From: Thiosocius sp963808165
GTDB taxonomy: Bacteria > Pseudomonadota > Gammaproteobacteria > Chromatiales > Chromatiaceae
Length of the DNA stretch: 64,000 nt
Direction of reading: 5' to 3'
NCBI GenBank assembly: GCA_963808165.1
Contig: CAWEET010000007.1
Span: 1-64,000, forward strand
In this document: positions 39,165 to 49,529 of the stretch, one piece after another
Layout: each line of letters opens with the position of its first letter
Numbering within the stretch: the stretch's first letter is position 1
Translations under genes and position numbers: made by a program
The notes under the pieces: model-generated
What the model was told of the DNA's origin: nothing
The model's input: the letters and a program-made list of their open reading frames with translations, nothing else
The model's database searches: none

Positions 39165-39938
39165 ATGTGCCTGGTCTTGATCGCCTGGCGGGTGCATCCC
39201 CGCTACCCGCTGATCGTCGCCGCCAATCGCGACGAATTCTACGCCCGCCCCACCCTGCCGGCGCAACGCTGGCCGGGGGCCAGCGGCATGATTGCAGGAC
39301 AGGATCTCGAAGCCGGTGGCAGCTGGATGGGGGTCGACGCCATTGGCCGCTTTGCCGCGGTGACCAATTTCCGCGAGCTCGAGCAGGGTCCGGCGGACGC
39401 CCGTTCGCGCGGCGAACTGGTGACTGACTATCTGCTGGGCGATGCGCCGGCCGAAAGCTATCTCGCCGAGTTGGCGGAACGCGCCAATCACTATCGGGGC
39501 TACAACCTGCTACTCACCGACGGCGGCGAACTCTACTGCGCCAGCAACCGCGGCGCGCCGATCTGCAACTTGCCGCCAGGTGTACATGGCGTAAGCAACG
39601 GGCCGCTGGACAGCGATTGGCCCAAGGTGAAGCGCGGCCGCCAGTTGCTGGCCAAGGCCGTTGATCGCACCGAACCGAGCCCCAAACAACTGTTCAAACT
39701 GCTGCGCGACCAGACACAACCGGGCGATGAAGCGCTGCCCGATACCGGCATCGGTCTCGAATGGGAGCGATTGCTGGGCACCATCGCCATCGACGGTACC
39801 ATTGCGGAAATAGACTACGGGACGCGCAGCGCCAGCGTGCTGCTGCTGGATGCACAGGACCGCGGCCAATTTTTCGAGCACAGCCGTACGGACGATGCCA
39901 GCTGGGAGCAACGCGAGTTTCCAATCGGGCCTACCTGA
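39165..39938 (+). CDS. NRDE (TANGO2-like) family protein
   Basis: 257 residues beginning MCLVLIAWRVHPRYPLIVAA followed by the name-giving NRDE and FYARPTLPA. Cys at position 2 matches the N-terminal-nucleophile-like pattern proposed for the family. Also visible: GGSWMGVDAIGRFAAVTNFR and GVSNGPLDSDWPKVKRGR. The biological role in bacteria is unsettled. An earlier in-frame start (39138) lacks support, since the conserved N-terminus begins at 39165. Intact single gene. Confidence 0.88.
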   Translation: MCLVLIAWRVHPRYPLIVAANRDEFYARPTLPAQRWPGASGMIAGQDLEAGGSWMGVDAIGRFAAVTNFRELEQGPADARSRGELVTDYLLGDAPAESYLAELAERANHYRGYNLLLTDGGELYCASNRGAPICNLPPGVHGVSNGPLDSDWPKVKRGRQLLAKAVDRTEPSPKQLFKLLRDQTQPGDEALPDTGIGLEWERLLGTIAIDGTIAEIDYGTRSASVLLLDAQDRGQFFEHSRTDDASWEQREFPIGPT

Positions 39939-40204
39939 TCACAACAGGATGTGGGATTCCCTTGTATGGCGTTCCCGTCAAATCGCGCCGGAATTGACCT
40001 GCACGAAATCTAACCACCGCGAAAATCGGACAGGGATGCCAACCATCAACTTCGCATGTCTTTTCCGCCTCTGACGGTCACACTGGCTGGACAAGCGATT
40101 CTCGAAAGAAACTCTTTATCGCATCTCGAACAGCCGCCGCGCAGAACACCCATTCGCCCGTTAATTCGGCCAGGCTGCGCTGACTCCGCAGCCATTCTTC
40201 AAGC

Positions 40205-40319
40205 GATGAAGCCATTCATCCTGCTAAGGATAGAGGACATCCTTGCCACTTTCGGCGCGTTCCTAGCCGTACTCATTGCGATAGAAATCTATACCAACAT
40301 TACCCTATACCTAACCTAG
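40205..40319 (+). pseudogene. PsiE-like membrane protein remnant
   Basis: 37 codons read FILLRIEDILATFGAFLAVL then IAIEIYTNITLYLT and stop. The phrase matches the conserved middle of phosphate-starvation-inducible PsiE-type membrane proteins, which normally continue for another two helices. Both ends are missing. Not expected to function. Confidence 0.5.
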
Positions 40320-40334
40320 GCCGCCATAGTTATG

Positions 40335-40609
40335 CTATCCAAACTCCATTGCACGAAAAATCATGCTGGCATTCAGCGCCGCCAGCTCATCATAGGTATC
40401 CAGGTGAGCGTACGCTGACTGGTCGATCGTCGACACATCGGCGAGATCGCCTCCATTCTCGATCAGGGCGCCAACCTCTTTGCGCATGAAACTCAGGTAG
40501 CCCTTGGTGTACTTGGTGACCTCGTCCATGTTAAACGGCGTGCCGTGACCGGGTACCACAACCTCGGCCTGCAGCGCCTCGAACTGCTCCCATGTCTCAA
40601 GCCAGGCGG
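40335..40609 (-). pseudogene. MBL-fold hydrolase, C-terminal stump
   Basis: About 90 codons: WLETWEQFEALQAEVVVPGH, then GTPFNMDEVTKYTKGYLSFM and ASMIFRAMEFG to the stop. The VVVPGHG motif carries a metal-binding His typical of late positions in metallo-beta-lactamase-fold hydrolases. The 5' two thirds are missing, cut exactly at the end of IS91 copy B. The missing part is not found on the other side of the element, so sequence was lost. Confidence 0.8.
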
Positions 40610-41763
40610 GAGTATAGGCCGTATAAAAGGCCTTTTCCGCCAGCTGCATCGCCTGATCGCAGCCATCGACACCCGCGGTCGGCCGCCTCGCTGACCATCG
40701 AACGATATCCGGCCGGCAGGTTGGGGGCGAATCCATCCCGGCAACCCGTTCGCGGGCGCGTTTTTCTTCGTTCGCCAACCGCCAGGCCAATCTCCACCCT
40801 TGCCGCACCGCAGACAGCGCAGCCCAAACGAGTTCATCCCGGGGTTGTCACCCCGTCTCGTCGAACAGCCCCCGCTGCGGTGGCGCCCGGCACGGCGGCC
40901 GCATCAAAGCTTCAGGCTCTGATGCTTTCGCATCCAGGTGGGCGAGGATCTTCTCGATGACCGCCGGATCCTCAATGCACGCGACCATCCGCACCGCACC
41001 GCCGCAGGCCGGGCAGGTCTCGATGTCGATACCGAACACCCGTTTCAGGCGCTGCGCTCAGGTCATCGCGGCGCGGCGTTCGGCCGGTGTCGGTTCATCC
41101 AGATCCTCTGTCGTCGCATGCTGACCGCCCCTGCCCCGCCTAGCCGGTGTCACCCGCGCACGGTATTTGCTGTTTGGCGCAAACACCCCTACGTGAGAAC
41201 CCCGCCTTCTTGATCAGGTGCGTGGCGATGCAGCGGTAGACAATGCCGAGCACCCGGCCCATGACCTCGGGGCGGCTGGCGAACAGGAAGCGCAACGGAT
41301 AAGGGACGCTCAGCACCCATTGGCGCACCGGCTGCTCGGGAAACACCTCGTCGACCAGCAGCGCGGCACTCTCGGCCATGCGTCGGGCGCCGCAGCTGGG
41401 ACAGAAGCCGCGCATCTTGTGACGTGAAGGGATTCACTAATGCCGCGGGCGCAGGGATGCGCAGGAGCGGCCAGCTGAAGGCGACCAGGTGCTCGGCATG
41501 ACAAGTTTCGCAGCGCGCCCTCAGAAAACCGTGCTCGAGACGCCCACACTTGAGGTATTCCTCGAACTCCTGCTGCACATACCCCGGCAAGTCCGTGCCC
41601 TGCGCCGCCAGGTGCGCCTTGAATGCGGGATAGTATTCCTCGACAAGTTGATAAAGGAGGGTGCGCTCCGGGCGGTGGCGCACATACGGCGGCGCACCGA
41701 TACCCGGCCTGGCTTCCCTGCCAGCCGGCGACGGCAACATGATCGCTTCCTTGCGAAGTTGTC
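40610..41763 (-). mobile_element. IS91-type deletion derivative, copy B
   Basis: Nearly identical to copy A over the whole 1.13 kb: same GGAGTATAGGC end, same internal deletion joining KKAGFS to NSKYRAR, same repeat-2 insert. Differences are a handful of substitutions and 1-3 base indels (for example near 40727 and 41037). It extends about 20 bases further than A beyond the transposase start (TCGCTTCCTTGCGAAGTTGT). One side truncates an MBL-fold gene, the other a ParB-like gene. Confidence 0.88.
41423..41469 (-). repeat. Short hairpin repeat 2, copy c
   Basis: Same sequence, orientation and host site as in copy A, so inherited with the element. Confidence 0.75.
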
Positions 41764-42302
41764 CTGCGGCTCAGGGTACCAGGCCGAGTGGCTATCCCGC
41801 CGTAGCGCGTGCGCACCTCCCAGGCGAGGCTGCGGTAGGGGTCATTGGCCAGGTCCTTCATGTGCGTGCACAAGTCCTTCGGGCGGATCGGACCGCCGCC
41901 GTAGTTGTCGAACAGGTAGACCAGCCGTTTCTCCTGCATCGCCTTCCAGAAGTGATAGCCCATCAGGCTCGCACGATTGAACTGTACGATGACGACGACA
42001 CGGGCGTTCTTCGTCTCGATGCCCGCCGCGTTCTCGCCCTCGGCCGTCTTCCACAGGGCGTTGGTCAAATGGTGATGATCGGTCACATAGAACCGGCCAC
42101 CGTTGCCGATGATGACCGGCACCGGGTGCACGAGCAGATAGTCTCTCAGGTCTTCCTTCGACTTGGCGCTGTAGCGGGCGATCTTGTCGTTGACCTCGTC
42201 GAAGCCGACCGCGTTCTGGGTCGGTTTGAGGTCGCCGACCTTCACTTGGCAGAGTGCGCCTTGCGGCATCTCCGGTGTGAGCTCCGGTAGATCGAAGTTC
42301 AT
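41764..42302 (-). pseudogene. ParB-like (ParBc_2) protein, 3' truncated
   Basis: About 175 codons of a ParB/Srx-fold protein: LCQVKVGDLKPTQNAVGFDE, IARYSAKSKEDLRDYLLVHP and the core FYVTDHHHLTNALW, then FWKAMQEKRLVYLFDNYGGG. Family members carry a ParB-type catalytic fold; a biological role is not established. The start codon overlaps the stop of the SulP remnant (ATGA), so the two were one translationally coupled operon. The last residues are replaced by IS91 copy B. A second homologue lies at 47319-47535. Confidence 0.8.
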
Positions 42303-42763
42303 TGCTGTTTCCTCTGATGGTAAGCGTTCAGTAGCTCGTCGCCGGTGGCGTAGAAGGCGTCTTGCCCGACCAGGTCGGTGACCCCGAAGCGGTCCAGCTC
42401 GGCCCTGACATCGTCACTGACCAGGACGAAGACCAATCGGATCCCCTTTTCCTTGAGGATGCCGTAGGTGGCGCGCAGCTTGGCCGCCGCCGAATAGTCC
42501 ACATCGTCGATCGCCACGGCGTCGAGACAGAACCATTCGAGGCTCGGGTCCGCGCCGTTGACCAGATCCAGGACCTGCTCGGAGAACTGCTCGGCATTGG
42601 CTTAGTACATGCTATGGGAAAAGCGGTAGGCCATGAGCCCCGGCTCGAACTGAGCGGGGCTGCTGACCGGTGCGCTGCGCCAGCCGTCGGCCTGACGGGC
42701 CACTATCAGAGAATTCTTCGGGCGATAGCCGCGGCGCACGTGGTCCAGCAGCGATAGCACCAT
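42299..42763 (-). pseudogene. SulP-family transporter, C-terminal part with a stop
   Basis: The minus strand reads LDHVRRGYRPKNSLIVARQA, then EPGLMAYRFSHSMY, a TAA stop (42602-42604), then ANAEQFSEQVLDLVNG and the STAS domain (LEWFCLDAVAIDDVDYSAAA, IRLVFVLVSDDVRAELDRFG). SulP proteins carry sulfate, bicarbonate or other anions, and the STAS domain is cytoplasmic. The TAA stands where the family usually has a second Tyr (MYYANAEQF). All membrane helices upstream of about 42763 are gone, so this is a remnant. Confidence 0.8.
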
Positions 42764-43560
<797 letters not shown>

Positions 43561-43770
43561 ATGTCGGATGGTGTCTACAGAATCGTCGATGTCGTCGGTG
43601 TCAGCGAAAAATCATGGGAAGACGCGGGTCGCAAAGCGGTCGAAACCGCCGCCGGATCCCTGCGCGACCTCCGTGTCGCCGAGGTCGTGAAAATGGATAT
43701 GAAGGTCGAGAAGGGAAAAGTCGCCGCGTTTCGCACGCGCGTCGCGCTGTCCTTCAAATACGAAAGCTGA
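43561..43770 (+). CDS. Dodecin-family flavin-binding protein
   Basis: 69 residues, a normal length for dodecin, with GGGAGG before the ATG. The sequence VYRIVDVVGVSEKSWEDAGR, then AVETAAGSLRDLRVAEVVKM and VAAFRTRVALSFKYES follows the family pattern of one helix packed on three strands. Dodecins form 12-subunit shells that store flavin. Single gene with its own hairpin downstream. Confidence 0.93.
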   Translation: MSDGVYRIVDVVGVSEKSWEDAGRKAVETAAGSLRDLRVAEVVKMDMKVEKGKVAAFRTRVALSFKYES

Positions 43771-43779
43771 TCCCGGGAC

Positions 43780-43811
43780 GGGGAGCGCCGCCCGTCGGAG
43801 CGGCGCTCCCC
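43780..43811 (+). terminator. Strong hairpin after dodecin
   Basis: Perfect 12-bp stem GGGGAGCGCCGC / GCGGCGCTCCCC around an 8-base loop, 9 bases after the stop. No T-tract follows, so it may act as a 3' stabilising hairpin or a weak terminator. Confidence 0.65.
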
Positions 43812-44453
43812 GCTCGACCGCCGTCCGTTCGGAGGACGCAGGTCTCTCTTTCTGGTGTGGTCGCGCGTCGCGCGGCATCTCGCTGCTAAGTCATGCGTAT
43901 CGGAAGGATAACCGTCTTTTCGCCCGGCGGCAGTCGCTACTTGCGCCGTTCGAGGCCTCAAGTCGGTCGTCGATCTGAACTGAGAAGTGACCTGGGTGGA
44001 CCTGGCGCGACAGTTTAAGCCCTGAACCCGCCCAACCTGCTGTCCGCCGGCGCACTTTTCAGCACTTGCCCGCAGCGAGGCCAGCCATCACCGTTGCCGC
44101 GCCGCAGCTGGGACAGAAGCCGCGCTTCTTGCAGCTACACGTGCACGTTGGTGAACAGGGTGCGCGCGGGATCATCCTGCGCGATCGCGACGGGACATCA
44201 TCCAACCATGGCAAGTATTACAAAGAACAGTCTCATTCGAAGATCCTTTAAGAATTATTCGATAATTATTTTTCAGTACTGCGGTTTCATTCCCGTGAAC
44301 CCAGAACCGAGGCGTTAGTGGAGTGTCTGGTTGTCAACGAACAGAAGTTTGGAAACCATCACATTGGAATGGTTCCGGCACACAAAGATCGAGCCAACGC
44401 CACGTGTTCTGAATTTTTACAGTTTTTCCATCCGTTCCGCATGGTCTGACGCA
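43812..44453. other. Spacer with a tiny IS91-type scrap
   Basis: Bases 44095-44133 match the transposase zinc-finger coding region (KKRGFCPSCGA on minus), here without the repeat-2 insert seen in copies A-C. From 44200 on the sequence is A/T-rich. No gene supported. Confidence 0.5.
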
Positions 44454-45386
44454 TCAACGCGAAAACCAGTTATTGATAAAGTTGGGAACAACGGGAGCAA
44501 TTTTGAGGGAAATTGCCCAGTCCTGTCCAAAATCATCGTTTGACTTTACGAAATAGTCGACCCCAGCATCTATTTTGAACGGCAAGCGGCCAAACTTTAC
44601 GACCTTGCTGACCGTAAGGTTGATTGGCAGCGTCGCCTGGTCAGCCTCCCAATCATAAAACCATTGTGAATCGGTGAACACCGTCCATCCGTCATCCAGA
44701 ATGAAGCCGCCAAACAATTCCAGCCCGGTCGTCGAATAGTCGTAGTCGTCACCACCGACATCCCATTGATGCTGTGGAAAGACGGCAAGGAAGCTTTTGT
44801 TTTCAAATATCTTGAAGGCGGCGAATTCAGGTCCAAGCCTCCACTGTCCGCCTGACACATCCGTATTCGTTGGGATTGTGCCTTGGATACCTGCAATCAA
44901 CTGCAGACCGCTGTCATAAGTCCGCCCGAAAGCCACATCAAACCCGACATCGGCCCAGCCACTCTTGTTTTCAAAGCTCCCGGTATCAGGATTAAAAACG
45001 GGCTGTCGCGTGACATATGTAAATGCAGGCCGAACAAACAGGTTTGTCGTGCCGCTGTCATCAAGCGGAAACGGAAAAACCGGTTGAAACAATGTCGTCA
45101 GGCTGGATTGATCACCCGCACCCGGCAAATCTCCGTCAAACTTCGTATAGGTTTGTTTGAAGTTTAGCGTCGCCAATGGGGTGTTCGGGCTTGTCAGTTC
45201 CTTGGACAGGTCGGCTGCTGATTTTTCATGCGGTGTTGTCGATGCCTGAGCCAGCTCGTCCGGGCGGTCAATCTGGTCTTCGTTATCGATCTTGTTGTGG
45301 TCCGGATACGACGCGTCTTGTGCAGAAACAGCGCCTGCCAGAGCCAATAAGCCGATGGAAAGTGACAGAGAGCGAATTTTGGACAT
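44454..45386 (-). CDS. Outer-membrane beta-barrel-like protein
   Basis: 310 residues with signal peptide (SLSIGLLALAGAVSAQDA). The rest alternates polar and aromatic residues as in barrel strands (SLTTLFQPVFPFPLD, NLFVRPAFTYVTRQPVF, WADVGFDVAFGRTYDSGLQL, FKIDAGVDYFVKSNDDFGQD) and ends APVVPNFINNWFSR. It resembles the neuromedin-U/transporter-like group of proteobacterial outer-membrane proteins; no substrate is known. Base use is lower in G+C than its neighbours, like the DUF1254 genes at 11.5-14.5 kb. Intact. Confidence 0.65.
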   Translation of the reverse strand: MSKIRSLSLSIGLLALAGAVSAQDASYPDHNKIDNEDQIDRPDELAQASTTPHEKSAADLSKELTSPNTPLATLNFKQTYTKFDGDLPGAGDQSSLTTLFQPVFPFPLDDSGTTNLFVRPAFTYVTRQPVFNPDTGSFENKSGWADVGFDVAFGRTYDSGLQLIAGIQGTIPTNTDVSGGQWRLGPEFAAFKIFENKSFLAVFPQHQWDVGGDDYDYSTTGLELFGGFILDDGWTVFTDSQWFYDWEADQATLPINLTVSKVVKFGRLPFKIDAGVDYFVKSNDDFGQDWAISLKIAPVVPNFINNWFSR

Positions 45387-45421
45387 TTCGTATTTTCCTT
45401 TCAGAGTGCTGTTTCAAGTTA

Positions 45422-45648
45422 ACCCTCGTAGCGGTATAGCCGATCGCGCTTGCGCTCACCCACCTCGGCGAGGATACCGGCCTTGATGAGCACATCAATC
45501 GCCTTGCCGGCAGTCGGCTTGCTGATCGACAGCAGGCGCGCGACCGACGGCATCGTCACATTCGGGTGCTCGGGCAGCAGTTCGAACAGCTGGATGGCCG
45601 TGACGGTCGCGCCCGCGGTCCCCAGCAATACCCGCCGGTCTTCGCTCA
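45422..45648 (-). pseudogene. Fic-protein C-terminal fragment (second copy)
   Basis: About 75 codons, GATVTAIQLFELLPEHPNVT followed by MPSVARLLSISKPTAGKAID and AEVGERKRDRLYRYEG, matching the winged-helix C-terminus of the Fic gene at 52005-52945 almost base for base. It is fused at about 45648 to an HdeA-like gene in the same strand but not clearly in the same frame. The end at 45422 is abrupt and in A/T-rich sequence. Confidence 0.8.
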
Positions 45649-45872
45649 CTGGCGTCGTAGCCGACCTCGATGTCCGCGGCGTCCACTTTCTTCTTGGACG
45701 ATGCGGTTGCCGCGCCATCGATCCAGTAGACGATGTCGTCCTGCTGGGCTTCGTCCATCGCGAGATACTGCTCGCAGGTGATGTCCTTGAGCTTGTCCGC
45801 CTGCGCGGCGCCGCCCGCCGCGAGGATGCCAAGCCCGGCGCCCAGGGAAAGTACCAGTGCAAGTCGTTTCAT
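45649..45872 (-). pseudogene. HdeA-like acid-stress chaperone, 3' truncated
   Basis: From the ATG at 45872: signal peptide (RLALVLSLGAGLGILAAGGA) and the HdeA pattern DITCEQYLAMDEAQQDDIVY followed by WIDGAATAS. The second half of the protein, including the second Cys of the usual disulfide, is missing because a Fic fragment begins at about 45648. HdeA-type proteins protect periplasmic proteins at low pH. An ISL3-type element ends 68 bases upstream of the start, so the promoter may also be lost. Confidence 0.7.
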
Positions 45873-45940
45873 GGTTGCTTTCTGCTCTTGCTTCATGCTT
45901 CTCACGTGGCAATCCGGCGCCGAGCCGGATCAAGAATCTC

Positions 45941-47318
45941 GGGTCTAGCGGATCATGTGGGTAAACCTGAGCGGAGCTGAGCGTAACGTGTTGTTCTTTC
46001 TGGCATAATCAGCGCTTCCTGGATGGATGAAATCGGTTTCGTTTTTCGCTGAGGCAAACCGCATGAAGAATCCCAAGACGATTCGGTCACTGTTTGCACT
46101 CCCTGGCTTTACTGCCTCATCGAGAATTCTTGGTGTTTTCGGTGATCGGGATGCCCGCGTGATCCGACTGACGAGGCGAAAAAAACCGCGGTTTGTTCGC
46201 ACTGCGGTCACCGCTGCAGGGGACGTTACGGCAAGAAGTTCTGCGTGTGCGCGATCTCTCGGTCGCCGGTTGGCGCATCAACTTGAGTTCGAGCGCTGGC
46301 GCGTCCACTGTCCGAGGTGTGGTGGCGTGCATGTAGAGCATCTTGATTGGCTGGCAAAGAACCCGCGCTACACCCAGCGCTTTGCGATGCACGTGGGCAA
46401 GCTATGCCGCGATATGCCGAACAAGGCGGTCGCGGAGATGGAACGGCTGCACCACAGCACGGTGAAGGATCTCGACAAGCTCTACATGCAAAGCCAGGTT
46501 GAGCGGGCGGGACTTCCGGCTCTCCGGGCGATTGGTAATACAAGATATCCATCCGCAAGGGGCACAACTACCGCGTCATCGTCAGCGACCTGGAGCGCGA
46601 ACGCCCGATCTGGGTTGGCGGCGAGGGGCGAAAGGAAGCGGACATCGATCTGTTTTTCCAGGCCCTGGGCGAGAAAAAGAGCGCGCACATCCAACTGGCA
46701 GCCATGGACATGTGGAAACCGTTTCGCAACTCGGTCATGAACCATGCGCCCAACGCCAGGATCATCTTCGACAAGTTCCACATCATGCGCCATCTCTCGA
46801 AGGCCCTCGATGAGGTGCGCCGCAGCGAGTACAAGCGCCTCAGTGGGAAGGACAGGAGCTACATCAAGGGCCAGCGCTACACGCTGCTGACCCGGCGCGA
46901 GAACCTGAGCCTGGACGGACGACGCGCCCTGAAGAAGCTGCTCGCCGCCAATCGGCGCCTGAACACGGCCTATCTGCTCAAGGAGCAATTCGGCCAGCTG
47001 TGGGACTATCGCACCGAGCGCGGTGCGCGTGCCTTCTTCGAGCGTTGGAAGGACAGTCTGAAATGGCAGCGTCTGGGGCCGTACCGAAAATTTGCCGAGC
47101 TGATCGACAGCATTGGGATGGCATCGCTTCGTACTGTCATCCACAGAACAAGGTCAGCCTTGGCTTGGTCGAGGGGATCAACAACAAGATCCGCGTGCTC
47201 CAGCGCCGCGCCTATGGCTATCGTGATGAAGAGTATCTGAAGCTGAAAATCGTTGCGGCATGCCTGCCACCGCTACCCAGAAATGCCAATATCAACCCAC
47301 ACGAATCCGCGTAGACCC
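45941..47318 (+). mobile_element. ISL3-family insertion sequence, decayed
   Basis: 1378 bases bounded by imperfect inverted repeats: left GGGTCTAGCGGATCATGTGG (45941), right, read inward, GGGTCTACGCGGATTCGTGT (47318). It contains an ISL3-type transposase gene with several frameshifts. The flanking octamers (AGAATCTC and AATAGAAC) do not match, so the typical 8-base target duplication is not evident; one side has probably been rearranged, consistent with the right flank being the inside of a truncated ParB-like gene. Confidence 0.8.
46069..47314 (+). pseudogene. ISL3-family transposase, several frameshifts
   Basis: Segments of one transposase are read in different frames. N-terminal zinc finger (SHCGHRCRGRYGKKF in one frame, RWRVHCPRCGGVHVEHLDW in another). 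HTH-like NPRYTQRFAMHVGKLCRDMP. DDE domain (YRVIVSDLERERPIWVGGEG; MDMWKPFRNSVMNHAPNARI; FDKFHIMRHLSKALDEVRR). Then the end SLGLVEGINNKIRVLQRRAY. Shifts are near 46185 (a run of seven A), near 46245, near 46545 and near 47130. It cannot make a full transposase without recoding. Confidence 0.82.
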
Positions 47319-47535
47319 AATAGAACTTGCCGCCGTTGCCGATGACGACCCGGACCATGTGCACCAACAGGTAGTCCCGGAGGTCGTCCTTCGACTTGGC
47401 ACTGTATCGGGCGATCTTCTCATTGACCTAGTCGAAGCCGACCGCGTTCTGCGTCGGCTTGAGCTCGCCGACCTTCACTTGACAGAGTACGCCGGCCGGT
47501 GTCTCGGCGGTGAGCTCCGGTAGATCGAAATTCAT
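47319..47535 (-). pseudogene. Second ParB-like (ParBc_2) remnant
   Basis: About 70 codons from the ATG at 47535: MNFDLPELTAETPAGVLCQV, then KVGELKPTQNAVGFD, a TAG stop (47428-47430) where the homologue at 42 kb has Glu (GAG), then VNEKIARYSAKSKDDLRDYL and VIGNGGKFYWV. It is cut by the end of the ISL3 element at 47318. It follows the CNNM gene on the same strand by 60 bases, echoing the SulP/ParB-like arrangement. Confidence 0.8.
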
Positions 47536-47595
47536 GCTTGCTTCCTCATCAGTTCTTTCTTTAGCGTTCGCGAGTCAATTACTGACGGCGCTCAA

Positions 47596-48612
47596 TCAAA
47601 CCCGCGCAGGGTCTAAAGGCGGTGCGAACACCCCTTCGAAGACACGCCGCAGTAGGTCCGCGTGGGCAATGATGCGTTTCTCGGTGCCCCAGAACAGAAT
47701 CATCCCTTTTTCGGGCGAGTCCTTTTCCGTCAGTTTCGCGTTCATCAGCGTCTGTTCCAGGGTGGCCTGCGGGTCATTGGTTATGACCGGCTCGACGCAG
47801 TAGTCGTGGGGATCGACGCTCGCTGTCGAGAACGCCGCCCGCAAGAACCGGTCCGAATTCAATAAAAGGTGTGGTGTCCCGTTCGGGTCGGTCAAGACGA
47901 CCCATTTTTTTCCCGATGCCTGCACGCGCCGGATAAAGCCATCCTCGGCAGCGCGAGTGAGCTCCGGGATCTCCAGGCGGCCATCGACAACCGGAAGGCT
48001 GACGACGCTGCGCGGGTCCAGGATCTCGCCTTCCTCGCCAACGCGACGACTGTCCAGGGCGAGGAAGTTGACCACGCCCCTTCCCTCGAATGTACCGATA
48101 TCGCTGCCAACGGCACCCATGCTTTTCGTTACATACTGTTGCAGCATCTCTTCGCGAAGGTAATGGACACCTTCGGGACCCAGCCACCAATCCAGTACCT
48201 TCGCCGAGGGCCTGGCCACCGGGTACAGCACTACCTGGTAAAACCTGAGGGCTGGTGACAGCAGCGCGGCTACCCTTAGCGCGTTTCGGGAGAAATACGA
48301 TTGAGGGATTATTTCGGCAAAGATCGTGATGAATACGGTCGAAAACAGAAAGGCAGCGACGCCACCAAGCACCGAGCCTGATAGCAGAGCGAGGAGTGTG
48401 TTGACCCCAACGTTCCCCCACAGAATCGTGGTCAATAAAAAATTCGAGTCTCTCCTCAATCTGAGGACTTTGACTGCATCTTTGTTGTCGTTCGCTGCCT
48501 GTATCTCGAGCTGAAGCCTGCTGACCGAAAAACACGCCAGATTAAGGCCGGCGAACATCGCGGACTGACTGAGACAGAGAAATATCCCGATCCAAACGAA
48601 TACTGTATCCAT
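47596..48612 (-). CDS. CNNM/CorC-type (DUF21) transport protein
   Basis: 338 residues from the ATG at 48612 (GAGGTG just upstream; the frame opens at 48678). The N-terminal DUF21 membrane domain has about four helices (VFVWIGIFLCLSQSAMFAGL with the conserved GLNLACFSVSRLQLE, then SNFLLTTILWGNVGVNTLLA, FLFSTVFITIFAEIIPQSYF). The C-terminal cytoplasmic part (about 185-338) is in the position of the CBS pair. The family is tied to Mg2+/Co2+ export. Middle gene of a probable three-gene run: membrane protein - CNNM - ParB-like remnant. Confidence 0.88.
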   Translation of the reverse strand: MDTVFVWIGIFLCLSQSAMFAGLNLACFSVSRLQLEIQAANDNKDAVKVLRLRRDSNFLLTTILWGNVGVNTLLALLSGSVLGGVAAFLFSTVFITIFAEIIPQSYFSRNALRVAALLSPALRFYQVVLYPVARPSAKVLDWWLGPEGVHYLREEMLQQYVTKSMGAVGSDIGTFEGRGVVNFLALDSRRVGEEGEILDPRSVVSLPVVDGRLEIPELTRAAEDGFIRRVQASGKKWVVLTDPNGTPHLLLNSDRFLRAAFSTASVDPHDYCVEPVITNDPQATLEQTLMNAKLTEKDSPEKGMILFWGTEKRIIAHADLLRRVFEGVFAPPLDPARV

Positions 48613-48637
48613 GGTCACCTCGTGTGAAACGATGATT

Positions 48638-49321
48638 TCAGCGGAACCAGAGCAACGGTTGAGCGAACTGGAGCGCAAACAGGCTCGGCATGTTCATCGG
48701 TTGGTCTGCGGGAGCATATTGCAGGTGCCAGGCCTCGGCATAAACCCAACAGATCGGTACCTGAAGCGCGAAATAGTAGGCGGCGAACACCCATCCTCGG
48801 CCACCAAGATCCGCGCCGTTGATGATCATCGTCAGCGGAGCGAAATAGGTCGTCAAGACCCAAATGGCACTGCCCATCAGAAGGAGGAGGGGCAGTCCCG
48901 TGTCGCCGAAGGCATTGAGCGGGACGAGACCGCTGCTCTCCGCGACGCGGGGCGTTGCGGCCTCTACCGCCGATTTGATCCAAACCAGATACTCGTGCAT
49001 GAATGCGGTGACGGTCTGCGAAAGCGCGAGATAGGTCGTCATCGCCCCCAGCGTGAAGGGCCGGGGGCGGCTCAAGCCCTGCGCATCCCACTCCTGCGAG
49101 GAGAGCAACCAATAGAGCCCTAGGATCGTCAGGCAAAAACCGACGAACAGCGCCACGGAGCTTGTCAGGTGCGCCGAGACAGCTTGGCCGCCGGCCCTTT
49201 CTCGCCCGCCGATGATCGTAAGCATCACGGAGATGATCGTCAGGTTGATCGTCAGCACGGTGGCGCGCGTGCGCGTGACGTTCAACGCGATTCCGGTGCT
49301 TTTGTCCTGTCCCAGCGCCAT
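48638..49321 (-). CDS. Multi-pass membrane protein of unknown function
   Basis: 227 residues with about five hydrophobic helices (TINLTIISVMLTIIGG, SVALFVGFCLTILGLYWLLS, FTLGAMTTYLALSQTVTAFM, LPLLLLMGSAIWVLTTYFAP, WVFAAYYFALQVPICWVYAE). No family recognised. It stands 25 bases upstream of the CNNM gene on the same strand, so it is probably co-transcribed and may act with it. Confidence 0.7.
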   Translation of the reverse strand: MALGQDKSTGIALNVTRTRATVLTINLTIISVMLTIIGGRERAGGQAVSAHLTSSVALFVGFCLTILGLYWLLSSQEWDAQGLSRPRPFTLGAMTTYLALSQTVTAFMHEYLVWIKSAVEAATPRVAESSGLVPLNAFGDTGLPLLLLMGSAIWVLTTYFAPLTMIINGADLGGRGWVFAAYYFALQVPICWVYAEAWHLQYAPADQPMNMPSLFALQFAQPLLWFR

Positions 49322-49455
49322 GGTTTCAGCCCCGTCGTACCATCGTTGCAGAAAAGCAAGTGCGGGACAATCCCGTTCTGCCCCCCGCGCACTGCATCCG
49401 AAGCACGCAGTTTCGCTGTAAATTCTAGGCTAAGCCGTCAACCAAGAATCGATAG

Positions 49456-49523
49456 GTTAAACCGCAGATTGCCGTAGATGAGGAGATCTATCTGTTAAAA
49501 ATCCGCGTTCATCTGCGGTTAAC
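49456..49523. repeat. Inverted repeat GTTAACCGCAGAT
   Basis: Left arm GTTAAACCGCAGAT (49456-49469), right arm ATCTGCGGTTAAC (49511-49523). The arms enclose further partly matching sequence. Confidence 0.65.
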
Positions 49524-49529
49524 TTGTTG

